In this document: positions 39,204 to 50,895 of the stretch, piece by piece
Numbering within the stretch: position 1 is the first letter of the stretch
How the letters are laid out: each line of letters starts with the position of its first letter
Source of the DNA: Microbacteriaceae bacterium UBA1487
GTDB taxonomy: Bacteria; Actinomycetota; Actinomycetes; Actinomycetales; Microbacteriaceae
Direction: 5' to 3'
NCBI GenBank assembly: GCA_002325245.1
Contig: DCRR01000015.1
Span: forward strand, 22,440-86,439
DNA length: 64,000 bases
Made by a program: the position numbers and the translations under genes
The notes under the pieces: generated by a model
What the model was told of the DNA's origin: nothing
Seen by the model: only the letters and a program-made list of their open reading frames with translations
Databases searched by the model: none

Positions 39204-40211
39204 CTAGGCTGCGACGGTCTTCTCGCGCGCCGCGATCACGCGCTTGTCGCGCGACACGATCTCGGGCTCGGTGCGACGGAACAGCGCGTACAGCGGCGCC
39301 GCGATGAACGGTGTCGAGTACGTGCCCACCAGGATTCCGACCAGCAGCGCCAGCGAGATGTCGCGGAGCGTGTCGGCGCCCAGCACGAAGGAGCCGAGGA
39401 ACAGAATCGCGGCGACCGGCAGAGCGGCGACCACACTCGTGTTGATCGAGCGCACCAGGGTCTGGTTGACCGCCAGGTTGACGGTCTCGCCGAAGGTGCG
39501 CGGCCCGTCTGACCCGAGCTCGCTGGTGTTCTCGCGGATCTTGTCGAACACCACGACGGTGTCGTAGAGCGAGTAGCCGAGGATCGTCAGGAAGCCGATG
39601 ACGGCGGCGGGCGTGATCTCGAAGCCCGAGGCCGCGTAGACGCCGATCGTGATCACGAGGTCGTGCAGCAGCGCCAGCATGGCGGCCGCCGACATCTTCC
39701 AGGTGCGGAAGTAGATCGCCATGATGAGGGCCGCCAGCAGCACGAAGGTGCCGAGTCCGACCAGAGCCTGCCGGGTGATGTCGGCTCCCCAGGTCGCGCC
39801 GACGAAGGAGCTGGTGATCGAGTCGGTGTCGTAGGCGACCTCCAGGGCCGCCGCGATCTCCTGCGTCTCGTCGTTGGTGACCTGCTCGGTCTGGATCCGG
39901 AGCCCGTCGCCGCCGACGGTCGTGACGCGCACGACCGTGTCCGGCACGATCTCGTGGATCGCGTCCTCGGCGATCGTCGGGTCAGTGTCGGAGACGCCGA
40001 GCACCTGGAACTGCGATCCGCCGCGGAATTCGATGCCGAAGTTGAAGCCGGCCACGTAGTCGCCCGCGCCGCGCACGAACGGGACGAGGACGGCGATCGT
40101 CATCAGCGCGACCGCGATCGTCAGCCAGATCTTGCGCTTGCCGACGAAGTCGACCGAGCGCTCACCGGTGTAGAGGTCGTTGCCGAACCGGGTCAGCATG
40201 CTGGCCGCCAT
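39204..40211 (-). CDS. secF: Protein translocase subunit SecF
   Basis: 335-residue membrane protein that with SecD uses the proton gradient to pull proteins out of SecYEG. Six membrane segments; NFGIEFRGGSQFQVLG in the first periplasmic loop and GYSLYDTVVVFDKIRENTSE in the RND-type core are SecF hallmarks. The ATG and secD stop share one base (TGATG). Longer N-terminal frames overlap secD and are rejected. Confidence 0.95.
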   Translation of the reverse strand: MAASMLTRFGNDLYTGERSVDFVGKRKIWLTIAVALMTIAVLVPFVRGAGDYVAGFNFGIEFRGGSQFQVLGVSDTDPTIAEDAIHEIVPDTVVRVTTVGGDGLRIQTEQVTNDETQEIAAALEVAYDTDSITSSFVGATWGADITRQALVGLGTFVLLAALIMAIYFRTWKMSAAAMLALLHDLVITIGVYAASGFEITPAAVIGFLTILGYSLYDTVVVFDKIRENTSELGSDGPRTFGETVNLAVNQTLVRSINTSVVAALPVAAILFLGSFVLGADTLRDISLALLVGILVGTYSTPFIAAPLYALFRRTEPEIVSRDKRVIAAREKTVAA

Positions 40212-41941
40212 CAGGACTCCTTCCCGCCGTCGCGCGGAGACCCGGCGAGTTCGGCGGCTTTGCGTTCGGCGATGGTCTGGCGACGCTGCGCTTCGCGGTT
40301 CGCGCCCGACTTGCGGGCCTCCGAGCTGAACCGGAACTCGGCGCGACCGCGGTAGACCGCACCGAGCGCCTGCGGGTCGAGACCGGAGAGCGGGTGTCCG
40401 CTCGAGAAGAAGCGCGTCGTGGCGAGCAGCTGCATCATCGGGTGGGTGAAGATCACGACGACGAGCACGTCGATGATGACCGTGACGCCGAGGGTGAGGG
40501 CGAAGCCGCGCACGCTGCCCACCGCGAGGATGAACAGCACGATGGCCGAGAGCAGGTTGACGCCCTTGGCCGCGTAGATCGTGCGGAGCGCGCGCTTCCA
40601 TCCGGACTCAACCGCTCCGACGAGCCCGCGACCGTCGCGCAGTTCGTCGCGGATGCGCTCGAAGTAGACGATGAACGAGTCGACGGTGAAGCCGATCGCG
40701 ACGATCAGACCCGCGACGCCGGCCAGCGACAGGCGGTAGCCGTAGTGCCAGGACATGATCGTGATGACCGAGTAGGTGAGGGCTCCTGCCACCACGAGCG
40801 AGGCGATGGTGACCGAGGCCAGCGCTCGGTACTGGAAGAACGAGTACACGACGACGAGCGCCAGACCGATGAGCCCGGCAAGGATGCCGCTCTCGAGCTG
40901 ATTCGCGCCGAGCGTCGCGTCGATCGTCTCCTGGCTCTCGAGCTGGAACCCGATCGGCAGCGCACCGAACTTGAGCTGGTCGGCGAGGTACTTCGAGCTC
41001 GCCTCGGTGAAGCTTCCGGTGATCTGCGGTCGGCCGTCGGTGATCGCCGCGTTGGTGGTCGGCGCCGAGATGACCCGGCCGTCGAGCACGATCGCGAACT
41101 GGTTCTGAACACCGGAGAGGCCGATCAGACGCGTGGTCACCGCGGCGAACTGGTCGGTGCCCTCGTCGTTGAAGACGATGTTGACGGCCCACTGGCCCGT
41201 GGAGGCACCCGTCGAGGTGGTCACGAGGCCGTGCGTCGCGTCCGAGATCGTCTCACCGGTCACCTCGACCGGGCCAAGGATGTACTTCACCGAGCCGATG
41301 TCATCGCACGTGATAAGCGGTTCGTCGGCCGGAGCGATGTTGGTCTCGGCGGCGTCGATGGTGGTGCAGTCGAAGGTGTCGAACTCGGCCTGCAGCTCAT
41401 CCGTGATCCACGCCAGGTCGCTCGCATCCGTCGGCGTCGGGTCCGGCGTCGGCTCCGCGTCCGCGTCGGTGCTCTCACCGTCCTCGGGCGAGGCGGTCTC
41501 GGCGGGGTCCGGAACGACGACGTTCGATGCCAGGTCCGCGGCCAGCACGGCGCGGAACTCGAGCTTCGCCGACGACTGGATGCGCGCGAGCGTCTCCGCG
41601 TCCGGCTCGCCCGGGAGGCTCACGACGATCTTCTGCTCGGTGCCCACACCGAGGGTCGAGATCTCGGCCTCGGCCACGCCGGCAGCGTCGACGCGCTGAC
41701 GGATGATCGCCACCGCCTGGTCGAGCTGCTCCTGCGAGACCTCCTGCCCCTCCGCCAGGAGCGGCGTGAGGGTGAGAGCGGTGCCGCCCTCGAGGTCGAG
41801 GGCGAGCTTCGGCGCCCAGCCCCAGTTGGAGAACAGCGCACCCGCGCCTTGGATTCCGAACAGGACCGCGAAAATCACGACCAGCCAGATGAGCGATCTC
41901 CAGGCCTTGCGGACCGGGGTCGATCTCGTCGTCGTCACCAC
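40211..41941 (-). CDS. secD: Protein translocase subunit SecD
   Basis: About 576 residues. The GTG at 41941 (VVTTTRSTPVRKAWRSLIWL) gives a normal N-terminus; a TTG 45 nt upstream adds a Cys/Arg stretch and is less likely. Six membrane segments; LALDLEGGTALTLTPLLAEG is the SecD P1 motif and LAGVAGLIVAIGFTVDSFIV the core. An Asp/Pro/Thr-rich insertion (about residues 150-185) in the extracytoplasmic domain is common in actinobacterial SecD. 96 nt separate it from yajC. Confidence 0.93.
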   Translation of the reverse strand: MVTTTRSTPVRKAWRSLIWLVVIFAVLFGIQGAGALFSNWGWAPKLALDLEGGTALTLTPLLAEGQEVSQEQLDQAVAIIRQRVDAAGVAEAEISTLGVGTEQKIVVSLPGEPDAETLARIQSSAKLEFRAVLAADLASNVVVPDPAETASPEDGESTDADAEPTPDPTPTDASDLAWITDELQAEFDTFDCTTIDAAETNIAPADEPLITCDDIGSVKYILGPVEVTGETISDATHGLVTTSTGASTGQWAVNIVFNDEGTDQFAAVTTRLIGLSGVQNQFAIVLDGRVISAPTTNAAITDGRPQITGSFTEASSKYLADQLKFGALPIGFQLESQETIDATLGANQLESGILAGLIGLALVVVYSFFQYRALASVTIASLVVAGALTYSVITIMSWHYGYRLSLAGVAGLIVAIGFTVDSFIVYFERIRDELRDGRGLVGAVESGWKRALRTIYAAKGVNLLSAIVLFILAVGSVRGFALTLGVTVIIDVLVVVIFTHPMMQLLATTRFFSSGHPLSGLDPQALGAVYRGRAEFRFSSEARKSGANREAQRRQTIAERKAAELAGSPRDGGKES

Positions 41942-42037
41942 GGGGCGGCTCTGCTTTCTTTCAGGCGTGCAACGGGCACCCGGCAATGGCCGGGGGGCTC
42001 ATCCCGGCCGAACCGGGAGAGCACCTCAGGTTAGCGG

Positions 42038-42448
42038 TTACTCCGCGGCCTTCTTGCGCGGGGCGCGCTTCGGCTTCGCTTCGTCGGAGCGCTCACCGAA
42101 CTCCGGCTCCGCCGGAATCGCGGTGTCCTCGTTGAGCGAGTAGGTCGGCTCCGAAGACTCGACCTCGGTGTCCTCCTCCTCGGCGACCTCCGGTTCAACG
42201 ACGCGCGCGAGGGTCTGACGGTGCACACGCAGCTGGGTGCCGGGCGTCGTCTCGATGATCGCCTCGTTCTTCTCCTCATCGAGGGAGACGAGCGTTCCGT
42301 AGATACCGTGCTGCGTCATGATCTCGGCGCCGGGAACCATCTTGAGCGCGAGCTCCTCCGCCTCCTGGCGACGCTTCCGCGAGTTGCGGAACATGAAGAA
42401 GATCATGACCGCGATGAGCGCGAACAGGCCGATTGTCAGTGGATCCAT
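42038..42448 (-). CDS. yajC: Preprotein translocase subunit YajC
   Basis: 136 residues from the ATG at 42448. One membrane helix (PLTIGLFALIAVMIFFMF) is followed by the YajC core RNSRKRRQEAEELALKMVPG and GAEIMTQHGIYGTLVSLDEE. The C-terminal tail is long, acidic, then Lys/Arg-rich (KPKRAPRKKAAE). It leads the yajC-secD-secF set and follows ruvB by 75 nt. Confidence 0.92.
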   Translation of the reverse strand: MDPLTIGLFALIAVMIFFMFRNSRKRRQEAEELALKMVPGAEIMTQHGIYGTLVSLDEEKNEAIIETTPGTQLRVHRQTLARVVEPEVAEEEDTEVESSEPTYSLNEDTAIPAEPEFGERSDEAKPKRAPRKKAAE

Positions 42449-42523
42449 GGGGTGAAGATGACCTTCCAAGTTGAGGGGGAACCGATTCGGAGCATCAGAA
42501 AATGGCTCGACGGCTCCTGGAAA

Positions 42524-43564
42524 TCATACGTCATCGTCGAAGAGCACTCCGGCCTCCGGCCGGGCCACCCCGAGATGAGACCAGGCTTGGCGGGTCGCGA
42601 CGCGACCGCGCGGCGTGCGCGAGAGCAGCCCGATTCGCACCAGGAACGGCTCCACGACCGACTCGATCGTCTCCGCCTCCTCGCCGACGGAGACGGCCAG
42701 GGTGCTGAGGCCGACCGGGCCGCCGTCGAACCGCCGCACGATCGTGTCGAGCACCGCACGGTCGAGACGGTCCAGTCCGATCGGGTCGACGTCGTAGAGC
42801 TCGAGCGCGGCGTTCACATGCTCGAGCGCCGCGCGACCGCGATCGGCGCCGTGGACGAGCGCGAAGTCGCGCACCCGCCGCAGCAGCCGATTAGCGATGC
42901 GCGGGGTCCCTCGGCTGCGGGAGGCGATCTCGTGCCGCGCGTCGGCGGGAATGTCGAGTTCGAGCAGTTGCGCCGCCCGATCGAGCACCCGCTCGAGCTC
43001 GCCGTCGTCGTAGAACTCGAGGTGGGCGGTGAAGCCGAAGCGGTCGCGCAGCGGATTGGGCAGCAGCCCCGAGCGAGTCGTGGCGCCCACGAGCGTGAAC
43101 GGCGCGAGATCCAGCGGGATGCTGGTCGCCCCGGCGCCCTTGCCGACCATGATGTCGATCCGGAAGTCCTCCATCGCGAGGTAGAGCATCTCCTCGGCGG
43201 ATCGCGCCATCCGGTGGATCTCGTCGATGAAGAGCACTTCGCCGGGCACCAGGCTCGACAGGATCGCGGCGAGATCGCCGGCGTGCTGAATCGCCGGCCC
43301 GCTCGACATGCGCAGCGGCCGGCCGGATTCGTGGGCGACGATCATCGCAAGCGTCGTCTTCCCCAGGCCGGGCGGGCCCGCCAGCAGAATGTGGTCGGGC
43401 GTGCGGTTCTGCAGGGCCGCCGCATCGAGCAGCAGCTGGAGCTGGCCGCGGACCTTGGCCTGGCCGACGAACTCGGCGAGCGAGCGCGGGCGCAGCGCCC
43501 CCTCGAAGGCGAGCTCGGCGTCGGACTCCGGCGTCGGGCGCGTCACCGCCTCGAACTCGCTCAC
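42524..43564 (-). CDS. ruvB: Holliday junction branch migration ATPase RuvB
   Basis: Hexameric AAA+ motor for branch migration with RuvA. 346 residues; [20 protein letters not shown] is the family start, Walker [12 protein letters not shown], Walker [10 protein letters not shown], and the arginine finger region [18 protein letters not shown]. The winged-helix C-terminus ends near [17 protein letters not shown] start overlapping the ruvA stop. Confidence 0.97.
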   Translation of the reverse strand: MSEFEAVTRPTPESDAELAFEGALRPRSLAEFVGQAKVRGQLQLLLDAAALQNRTPDHILLAGPPGLGKTTLAMIVAHESGRPLRMSSGPAIQHAGDLAAILSSLVPGEVLFIDEIHRMARSAEEMLYLAMEDFRIDIMVGKGAGATSIPLDLAPFTLVGATTRSGLLPNPLRDRFGFTAHLEFYDDGELERVLDRAAQLLELDIPADARHEIASRSRGTPRIANRLLRRVRDFALVHGADRGRAALEHVNAALELYDVDPIGLDRLDRAVLDTIVRRFDGGPVGLSTLAVSVGEEAETIESVVEPFLVRIGLLSRTPRGRVATRQAWSHLGVARPEAGVLFDDDV

Positions 43565-44157
43565 GAGCGGCCTCCCGGCCCGAGTCGGGCGAGCGCGAGG
43601 CGCAGCACTGCGGGAACGTCGGCGTCCTCCGGCGCGTCGTCGATGACCTCGTTGACGACCTGCGCCGCGATCCGCTCGGACCAGCCGAGGCCGATGAGAG
43701 CCGTCACGACACTCTCGTCGATCCGGTGGGCCCGAATCGCGGGCGCCGCGTCGGCGGGGGCGTGCACCTTGCCGGCGAGCGACACCACGATGAGCTTGGC
43801 GGTCTTCGGGCCGATTCCCGAGACCTTGCGGAACGCGCCGTCATCGTCGTTCGCGACCGCGACGGCCACCTCCGCGGGGCTGAGCGCGGCGAGCACGCCG
43901 ATCGCGGACTTCGGCCCGACGCCGGAGACGCTGCGCAGCAGTTCGAACACCTCGAGCTCCTCCGAGGTGGGGAACCCGACGAGGGCAAGCTCGTCGTCGC
44001 GCACGAGGAGCGCCGTGTGCAGGCGGGCCTCGTGCCCGACGCGCACCGACAGGACAGCGGCGGGCGTCGTCTGCACGGCGAGGCCGATGCCTCCCACCTC
44101 GATCACGAGGAGCGAGCCGGAAGCCGACAGGACGAGGCCGCGCACCGACGAGATCAT
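43561..44157 (-). CDS. ruvA: Holliday junction DNA helicase RuvA
   Basis: Four-way-junction-binding partner of RuvB. 198 residues with OB domain ([20 protein letters not shown]), two HhH motifs ([20 protein letters not shown] and [20 protein letters not shown]) and the C-terminal RuvB-binding domain ([20 protein letters not shown]). ATG overlaps the ruvC stop by 4 nt. Confidence 0.96.
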   Translation of the reverse strand: MISSVRGLVLSASGSLLVIEVGGIGLAVQTTPAAVLSVRVGHEARLHTALLVRDDELALVGFPTSEELEVFELLRSVSGVGPKSAIGVLAALSPAEVAVAVANDDDGAFRKVSGIGPKTAKLIVVSLAGKVHAPADAAPAIRAHRIDESVVTALIGLGWSERIAAQVVNEVIDDAPEDADVPAVLRLALARLGPGGRS

Positions 44158-44714
44158 GGCGCCACCTTACGAGTTCGACTGCGCTCGGCGTCGCGCCACA
44201 CGCGCTGCGCGGGGGTGAGCGCGGCCGTCGGGGCCGCGCGCGCTCCGCCGCGCCAGGCGTGGCAGATCGCGATCGCGAGAGCATCGGCGGCGTCCGCCGG
44301 GGTGGGTACGGCGGGAAGGGCGAGCACACGGGCGACCATGGTGCCGACCTGGGCCTTGTCGGCGGCGCCGTAGCCGGTGATCGCCGCCTTGACCTCGCTC
44401 GGCGTGTGCAGCCCGATCGGGAGCTCGTGCTCGGCCGCCACCAGCAGCGCGATGCCGCTGGCCTGCGCGGTGCCCATCACCGAGCGCAGGTTGTGCTGCG
44501 CGAACACGCGCTCCACGGCGAGAGCCTCGGGGCGGTGCTCGGCGACGAGACTCCGAAGGCCGGTCGAGATCGCCAGCAGACGCTCCTCGAGCGGCATCTC
44601 GGCCGCGGTTCGAATGACGCCGACGTGCACGAGGCGCGCGCGCCGGTCGGCCGCGACGTCGACGACGCCGACCCCGCACCGGGTCAACCCCGGATCGACT
44701 CCCAGAACGCGCAT
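44154..44714 (-). CDS. ruvC: Holliday junction resolvase RuvC
   Basis: Endonuclease cutting Holliday junctions. 186 residues: catalytic Asp in [18 protein letters not shown], Glu in [20 protein letters not shown] and the last acidic pair in [15 protein letters not shown]. The C-terminal tail is slightly longer than in E. coli. Confidence 0.96.
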   Translation of the reverse strand: MRVLGVDPGLTRCGVGVVDVAADRRARLVHVGVIRTAAEMPLEERLLAISTGLRSLVAEHRPEALAVERVFAQHNLRSVMGTAQASGIALLVAAEHELPIGLHTPSEVKAAITGYGAADKAQVGTMVARVLALPAVPTPADAADALAIAICHAWRGGARAAPTAALTPAQRVWRDAERSRTRKVAP

Positions 44715-44780
44715 GGCTCGACGCTACCCGATGCACTCGAACATATGTACGAGGGCACGCCGAGCCGCGCGCCGGGATGA

Positions 44781-45542
44781 CTACTCGTCGGCGTCGAGCT
44801 CGGCCTGGACGTCGGCAGGGATGTCGAAGTTGCTGAACACGTTCTGCACGTCGTCGCTGTCCTCGAGGGCGTCGATCAGCTTGAACACCTTGCGCGCCGT
44901 GTCGGCATCGACCTCGACCTGCAGGCTCGGAACGAACTCGGCTTCGGCCGAGTCGTAGTCGATGCCCGCGTCGACGAGCGCCGTGCGCGCCGCGACGAGC
45001 TGCGAGGGGTCGGTGTGCACCTCGAACCCGCCGCCCTGGTCGATGACCTCTTCGGCGCCGGCGTCGAGGACGGCCAGGAGGATGTCGTCCTCGGTCACCC
45101 CGTCGGTCTTCGTGATCGAGATCACGCCCTTGCGGCTGAAGTTGTAGGCGACGCTTCCGGGGTCGGCCATCGTGCCGCCGTTGCGCGTCATGAGGGTGCG
45201 CACCTCGGCCGCCGCCCGGTTCTTGTTGTCGGTGAGGCACTCGACCAGGAGCGCGACGCCGTTCGGGCCGTAGCCCTCGTACATGATCGTCTGGTAGTCG
45301 ACCGACTCACCCGACAGACCCGCGCCGCGCTTGATCGCGCGATCGATGTTGTCGTTGGGAACCGAGGTCTTCTTCGCCTTCTGCACGGCGTCGACGAGGG
45401 TCGGGTTGCCGGAGAGGTCGGCGCCGCCCATCTTGGCGGCGACCTCGATGTTCTTGATGAGCTTCGCGAACGACTTCGCCCGGCGCTGGTCGATGACCGC
45501 CTTCTTGTGCTTGGTCGTGGCCCATTTGGAATGCCCGCTCAC
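44781..45542 (-). CDS. yebC: YebC/PmpR-family regulatory protein
   Basis: 253 residues starting [20 protein letters not shown], the invariant YebC start. Also [20 protein letters not shown] and [20 protein letters not shown]. YebC proteins act as transcriptional regulators or, as shown more recently, help translation through proline stretches. The acidic C-terminus is typical. It stands immediately upstream of ruvC in reading order, as in most actinobacteria. Confidence 0.95.
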   Translation of the reverse strand: MSGHSKWATTKHKKAVIDQRRAKSFAKLIKNIEVAAKMGGADLSGNPTLVDAVQKAKKTSVPNDNIDRAIKRGAGLSGESVDYQTIMYEGYGPNGVALLVECLTDNKNRAAAEVRTLMTRNGGTMADPGSVAYNFSRKGVISITKTDGVTEDDILLAVLDAGAEEVIDQGGGFEVHTDPSQLVAARTALVDAGIDYDSAEAEFVPSLQVEVDADTARKVFKLIDALEDSDDVQNVFSNFDIPADVQAELDADE

Positions 45543-45617
45543 GGTGCTCCTTCGCTGCTGGAAATCTCGCCCATTCTAGCGAGGACGCCGACCCCGCCCG
45601 CCGACTAGGCTCGCGGG

Positions 45618-46073
45618 ATGCCGTCACGCTGGTTTCGCATCGCCTACGCCGAGAACGCGTTCCGTCGTTTTCTCGACGCCCGCGGCACGGCGCTGCCGGG
45701 TCTGCGCGCCCCCGAGGCCACGACACTCGTGCTGGCCTTCTACCGCGAGTACCGCGCCCAGCACGCCCGAATCACGGACGAGGGCGATGGTCTGCTCTGG
45801 CAGTGGGGTCCGGACGCCGACGCGGAGCGCTTCACGGTCGATCTCACGCGCCAGCTGGTCCGCGACGAGGACGACGCGCCGATCGTCCAGCTCTCGGTGA
45901 CGCTCGCCTACCGCTGGACCCCCACCCGACGCGCGCTCGGGCGCGGCCACGCCTGGTGCTTCAGCCCGGCCGCGAGCAGGGATTTCGAGAAGGAGCTGCG
46001 CGCCTCCGCCGCCTATCGGGCGATCGCCACCGCGACGCCCGCGGCGATCTTCCTGCACACCGAGACGCTCTAG
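45618..46073 (+). CDS. Conserved hypothetical protein
   Basis: 151-residue soluble protein, ATG start, no signal peptide or membrane helix. It begins MPSRWFRIAYAENAFRRFLD and has alternating charged and aromatic stretches (EGDGLLWQWGPDADAERFTV, LAYRWTPTRRALGRGHAWCF). No family or catalytic motif recognised. It is divergent from yebC (75-nt gap) and convergent with the membrane protein at 46078. Third-position GC and reading frame look coding. Confidence 0.65.
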   Translation: MPSRWFRIAYAENAFRRFLDARGTALPGLRAPEATTLVLAFYREYRAQHARITDEGDGLLWQWGPDADAERFTVDLTRQLVRDEDDAPIVQLSVTLAYRWTPTRRALGRGHAWCFSPAASRDFEKELRASAAYRAIATATPAAIFLHTETL

Positions 46074-46077
46074 CGTC

Positions 46078-46680
46078 TCAGCGCAGCCGGACCCCGACCC
46101 GTCGCAGCTCCAGCTGCGCCAGGCCGCGCACGGCGTCCGTGTCACGCTCGCGCCACGCGGTCAGCGGCTCGACGTGCACGGTCGCCAGGTCGCGGAACGG
46201 CCGGGTCGCGAGGGCGCGCAGGGCGAGAAGCTCGTGGCCGTCGGGGCTGCCCGCGAGGGTGCGCGCCTCCCGCGCGCGCCGGGCGCCGTAGAGCCGCGGC
46301 AGGAGCCACAGCACGAGCACCGCGAGAATCGGGCCGACGGCGACCAGCACGGCGGCCAGAAGCGCTCCCTGCGTGACGAAGTCCTGCTGCGCCTGGCCCG
46401 CATCCGCGAGCACCGTGCCGGCATCGCTCGCGGTGTCGAAGGGGGCGCGGATGCCGGCGCCGATCAGCGGAACCGCGCCGAGGTTCTCCCCCACATCCGT
46501 CATCGTGTCGGCGAAGCCGGCCCCGGCCTCCTCCAGCTGCGCGCCGACGTCCGCGAAGGTCACGATGAAGGTGTGCACCGCGACCCCCGCGACGATCGCG
46601 AGAACAATCGTGGCCACCCCGATGAGATCGCCGATGGTCTGCCAGGTGCGACGGGCCGGGAAGTCCGAATACCAGTTCAT
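46078..46680 (-). CDS. Hypothetical two-helix membrane protein
   Basis: 200 residues. First membrane helix about 16-41 (IGDLIGVATIVLAIVAGVAV), second about 105-130 (ALLAAVLVAVGPILAVLVLW). Between them is an acidic, Gly/Ala-rich segment (DVGAQLEEAGAGFADTMTDV) probably outside; after the second is an Arg-rich helical cytoplasmic tail. No recognised domain. It is 39 nt from the end of pdxT, on the same strand, so it may be cotranscribed. Confidence 0.7.
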   Translation of the reverse strand: MNWYSDFPARRTWQTIGDLIGVATIVLAIVAGVAVHTFIVTFADVGAQLEEAGAGFADTMTDVGENLGAVPLIGAGIRAPFDTASDAGTVLADAGQAQQDFVTQGALLAAVLVAVGPILAVLVLWLLPRLYGARRAREARTLAGSPDGHELLALRALATRPFRDLATVHVEPLTAWRERDTDAVRGLAQLELRRVGVRLR

Positions 46681-46719
46681 GCTCCCAGCATGGCCGCTCG
46701 CGCGGCCCTTGGCGACCGG

Positions 46720-47333
46720 TCAGGCCGCGGCGCGCACCAGCTGCAGAAAGCGCTCGTGGAACCGCCGCTCCCCCGTCACCTCGGGATGGAAGGCCGTGCC
46801 GAGCAGACTTCCCTGCTCGACGGCGACCCCACGGCCGTCCGGAAGCGCCGCGAGCACGGTCACCGCCGGGCCGGTGCTCTCGATCGCGGGAGCGCGGATG
46901 AACACTGCGTGCACCGGCTGCTCCCCCAGGACCGGAATCGAGAGGTCTGTCTCGAAGGAGTCGTTCTGGTTGCCGAACGCGTTGCGGCGCACCGTGACGT
47001 CGAGACCGCCCAGGGTCTGCTGTCCCTCGATGCCGTCGATGATGTGGTCGGCGAGCATGATCAGTCCGGCACAGGTGCCATACACCGGCATGCCCGAGGC
47101 GATTCGCTCGCGCAACGGCTCGGCGAGGCCGAACGCGCGGCTGAGCTTGTCCATCACGCTCGACTCGCCGCCCGGGATCACGAGGCCCTGCACCGCGGCG
47201 AGCTCCTCCGCGCGACGCACCGGACGCGCGTCGGCTCCGAGCGCGCGCAACGAGGCGAGGTGCTCGCGGAAGTCGCCCTGGAGCGCGAGCACCCCGACCG
47301 TGAGCCCCTGCCCTGCACCGGACGTGGCGGCTG

Positions 47334-47340
<7 letters not shown>
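46720..47340 (-). CDS. pdxT: Pyridoxal 5'-phosphate synthase glutaminase subunit
   Basis: Glutaminase that feeds ammonia to PdxS. 206 residues; class I GATase with [35 protein letters not shown], nucleophile Cys in [14 protein letters not shown] and the His-x-Glu in [14 protein letters not shown] start overlapping pdxS by 7 nt. Confidence 0.96.
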
Positions 47341-48233
<893 letters not shown>

Positions 48234-48299
48234 GGGGTCGATTCTACTTTCGTGACAGGGGCGCGGCGCAGTGCCGCAGGGAAGTGCGTGGCTTGATCC

Positions 48300-48878
48300 T
48301 CAGACCGGCCAGGCCGAGGCGAGCTCGTTGCGAACCTCGCCGAGCAGCCGGGGAATCGACTTCGTCTGGGCGATGATCGGGAAGAAGTTGGCGTCGGCTG
48401 CCCACCGCGGAACGACGTGCTGGTGCAGGTGCGCGGCGATGCCAGCCCCCGCGATCGCTCCCTGGTTCATGCCGATGTTGAAGCCGTCGGTTCGGGAGGT
48501 CTCGCGGAGGACGCGCATCGCCGTCTGCGTCAGGCTAGCGATTTCGGCGACCTCCTCGGCGGTCGCCGCGTCATACGTCGCAACATGCCGATACGGCAGC
48601 ACCAGCAGGTGTCCGGCGTTGTAGGGAAACAGGTTGAGGATCACGTAGGCGAGCTCGCCGCGGTGCACGATGAGCGCCTCGGTGTCGCTGAGCTTCGGCG
48701 CCGCGCAGAACACGCACTCGTGCTCGGCGGGGTCCGTCTGGCCCGCCTGAATGTAGGCGATGCGGTGCGGCGTCCAGAGACGCTGGAACCCGTCGGGAAC
48801 CCCCGCGAAAGCCGCGGCCGGCTCCGCCTCCGGGTAGCGGGTCCCGTCGTAGTCGACGGGCGCGGTCTCGTCGCTCAT
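48300..48878 (-). CDS. HIT-family hydrolase (AP-4-A phosphorylase-like)
   Basis: 192 residues from the ATG at 48878, sharing one base with the thrS stop. The HIT motif is HLHQHVVPRW near the C-terminus; a CVFCAAPK zinc-type pair lies in the middle. The M. tuberculosis homologue next to thrS (Rv2613c) is an Ap4A phosphorylase. In that genome pgsA, patA and pimA follow; here pdxS follows directly, with only 66 nt between. Confidence 0.9.
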   Translation of the reverse strand: MSDETAPVDYDGTRYPEAEPAAAFAGVPDGFQRLWTPHRIAYIQAGQTDPAEHECVFCAAPKLSDTEALIVHRGELAYVILNLFPYNAGHLLVLPYRHVATYDAATAEEVAEIASLTQTAMRVLRETSRTDGFNIGMNQGAIAGAGIAAHLHQHVVPRWAADANFFPIIAQTKSIPRLLGEVRNELASAWPV

Positions 48879-50836
48879 CAGACCTGCGCGTGCGAGTCGA
48901 TCGCGTCCCGGATGCGGCGAATCGCCTCGTCGATCGGAATCCCGTTGTCCTGCGTGCCGTCGCGGAAGCGGAAGCTCACGGTGCCGGCGTCGCGGTCCTG
49001 CGCGCCCGCGATCAGCTGGAACGGGACTTTCGCGGTCGTCGCGTTGCGGATCTTCTTCTGCATGCGGTCGTCGCTCGCATCGAGCTCCGCGCGCACCTCG
49101 TCGGCGCGCAGTCGGTCGATGATGTCGCCGAGGTAGTCGGTGAACTCCTCGGCGACCGGAATGCCGACGACCTGCACGGGCGCCAGCCACACCGGGAAGA
49201 CGCCCGCGTAGTGCTCCAGCAGGATTGCGAAGAAGCGCTCGATCGAGCCGAACAGCGCGCGATGGATCATGATCGGGCGCTTCTTCTGCCCGTCGCGGTC
49301 GGTGAACTCGAGACCGAAGCGCTCGGGGAGGTTCGGGTCGACCTGGACGGTCGAGAGCTGCCAGGTGCGGCCGATGGCGTCACGGGTCTTGAGGTCGATC
49401 TTGGGACCGTAGAACGCGGCCTCGCCGGGAACCTCGGTGAGCTTGAGTCCGCTGCGCTGGGCGACGCTGCGCAGCGCCTGCGTCGACGACTCCCAGAACT
49501 CGTCGGAGCCGATCCACTTCGACTTCTCGTCGTCGCGCATCGACAGCTCCAGCTCGAACTCGGTGAGGCCGAAGTCGCGCAGCATCGAGATCACGAAGTC
49601 GAGCACCTTGCTGACTTCGCTCTCGAGCTGGTCGGGGGTCACGAACAGATGCGAGTCGTCCTGGGTGAAGCCGCGCACGCGCGTGAGGCCGTGCAGCGCC
49701 CCCGAGAGCTCGTTGCGATAGACGGTGCCGTTCTCGGCCAAGCGCATCGGCAGGTCGCGGTAGCTGCGCGCGCGCTCCTTGTAGATCAGGATGTGCATCG
49801 GGCAGTTCATCGGCTTCAGGTAGTAGTCCGAGCCCTGTTTGGTGACATTGCCCTCGGCATCGCGCTCCTCGTCCATGTGGATCGGAGGAAACATGCCGTC
49901 GGCGTAGGTGACGAGGTGGTTCGACTGCAGGAAGAGATCCGCCTTGGAGATGTGCGGCGTGTACACGTAGGTGTAGCCGCCCTCGCGGTGACGCCGCAGG
50001 GCGTGCTGCTCGATGGCCTGACGGATGATGCCGCCCTTGGGGTGCCAGACACTCAGGCCCGAGCCGATCTCCTCGGGGAACGAGAAGAGGTCGAGTTCTT
50101 TGCCGAGCTTGCGATGGTCGCGCTTCGCAGCCTCCTCGAGACGCTCGAGGTAGGCGCGCAACTCGTCCTTGCTGGGCCACGCGGTGCCGTAGATGCGCTG
50201 CAGCTGGGGGTTCTTCTCCGAACCGCGCCAGTAGGCGGCCGCAATACGCATGAGCGAGAAGCCGGTGCCGATCGCGCCGACGTTCGGCACGTGCGGGCCG
50301 CGGCAGAGGTCCTTCCAGGCGACCGTGCCGTCCTTGGCCACGTTGTCGTAGATGGTGAGCTCCGCTCCCCCGACCTCGACCGACTCGCCGTCGTTGCCGG
50401 ACGCGGACGAGCCCTTCAGCCCGATCAGCTCGAGCTTGTACGGCTCGTCGGCGAGCTCGGCGCGCGCCTCCTCCTCGGTGACGACCCGGCGCACGAAGCG
50501 CTGGCCCTCCCGAATGATCGAGGACATCTCCTTCTGGATCGCCTTCATGTCCTCCGGGGTGAAGGGCGAGGCGACGTCGAAGTCGTAGTAGAAGCCATCC
50601 GTCACGGGCGGCCCGATGCCGAGCTTCGCTTCGGGGTTGATGCGCTGCACCGCCTGGGCGAGGACGTGCGCCGCGGAGTGCCGCAGAATGCTCAGCCCGT
50701 CGGGCGAGCCGATCTCCACGGCTTCGACGACTTCGTCCGGCGTGACCGTCGACGCCTTGTCCCGCAGTTCGCCGTTGACGCGCAGCGCCACCACGGATCG
50801 GTCGGGAAACAGGTCAAAACCGGACTGAGTGCTCAC
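48878..50836 (-). CDS. thrS: Threonyl-tRNA synthetase
   Basis: 652 residues, GTG start. A short TGS-like N-terminus is followed by the editing domain ([20 protein letters not shown]), then the class II core with [20 protein letters not shown] carrying the zinc-ligand Cys and His, FTQDDSHLF and [20 protein letters not shown], and an anticodon-binding C-terminus. It lies 59 nt after the membrane protein of the second glycan module, so readthrough is possible. Confidence 0.97.
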   Translation of the reverse strand: MSTQSGFDLFPDRSVVALRVNGELRDKASTVTPDEVVEAVEIGSPDGLSILRHSAAHVLAQAVQRINPEAKLGIGPPVTDGFYYDFDVASPFTPEDMKAIQKEMSSIIREGQRFVRRVVTEEEARAELADEPYKLELIGLKGSSASGNDGESVEVGGAELTIYDNVAKDGTVAWKDLCRGPHVPNVGAIGTGFSLMRIAAAYWRGSEKNPQLQRIYGTAWPSKDELRAYLERLEEAAKRDHRKLGKELDLFSFPEEIGSGLSVWHPKGGIIRQAIEQHALRRHREGGYTYVYTPHISKADLFLQSNHLVTYADGMFPPIHMDEERDAEGNVTKQGSDYYLKPMNCPMHILIYKERARSYRDLPMRLAENGTVYRNELSGALHGLTRVRGFTQDDSHLFVTPDQLESEVSKVLDFVISMLRDFGLTEFELELSMRDDEKSKWIGSDEFWESSTQALRSVAQRSGLKLTEVPGEAAFYGPKIDLKTRDAIGRTWQLSTVQVDPNLPERFGLEFTDRDGQKKRPIMIHRALFGSIERFFAILLEHYAGVFPVWLAPVQVVGIPVAEEFTDYLGDIIDRLRADEVRAELDASDDRMQKKIRNATTAKVPFQLIAGAQDRDAGTVSFRFRDGTQDNGIPIDEAIRRIRDAIDSHAQV

Positions 50837-50895
50837 CCGTCGATCTTAGTTCCGCTCGCGTGCGGCGCCGTTCACGCCGGCGACGCCCTCGCATC

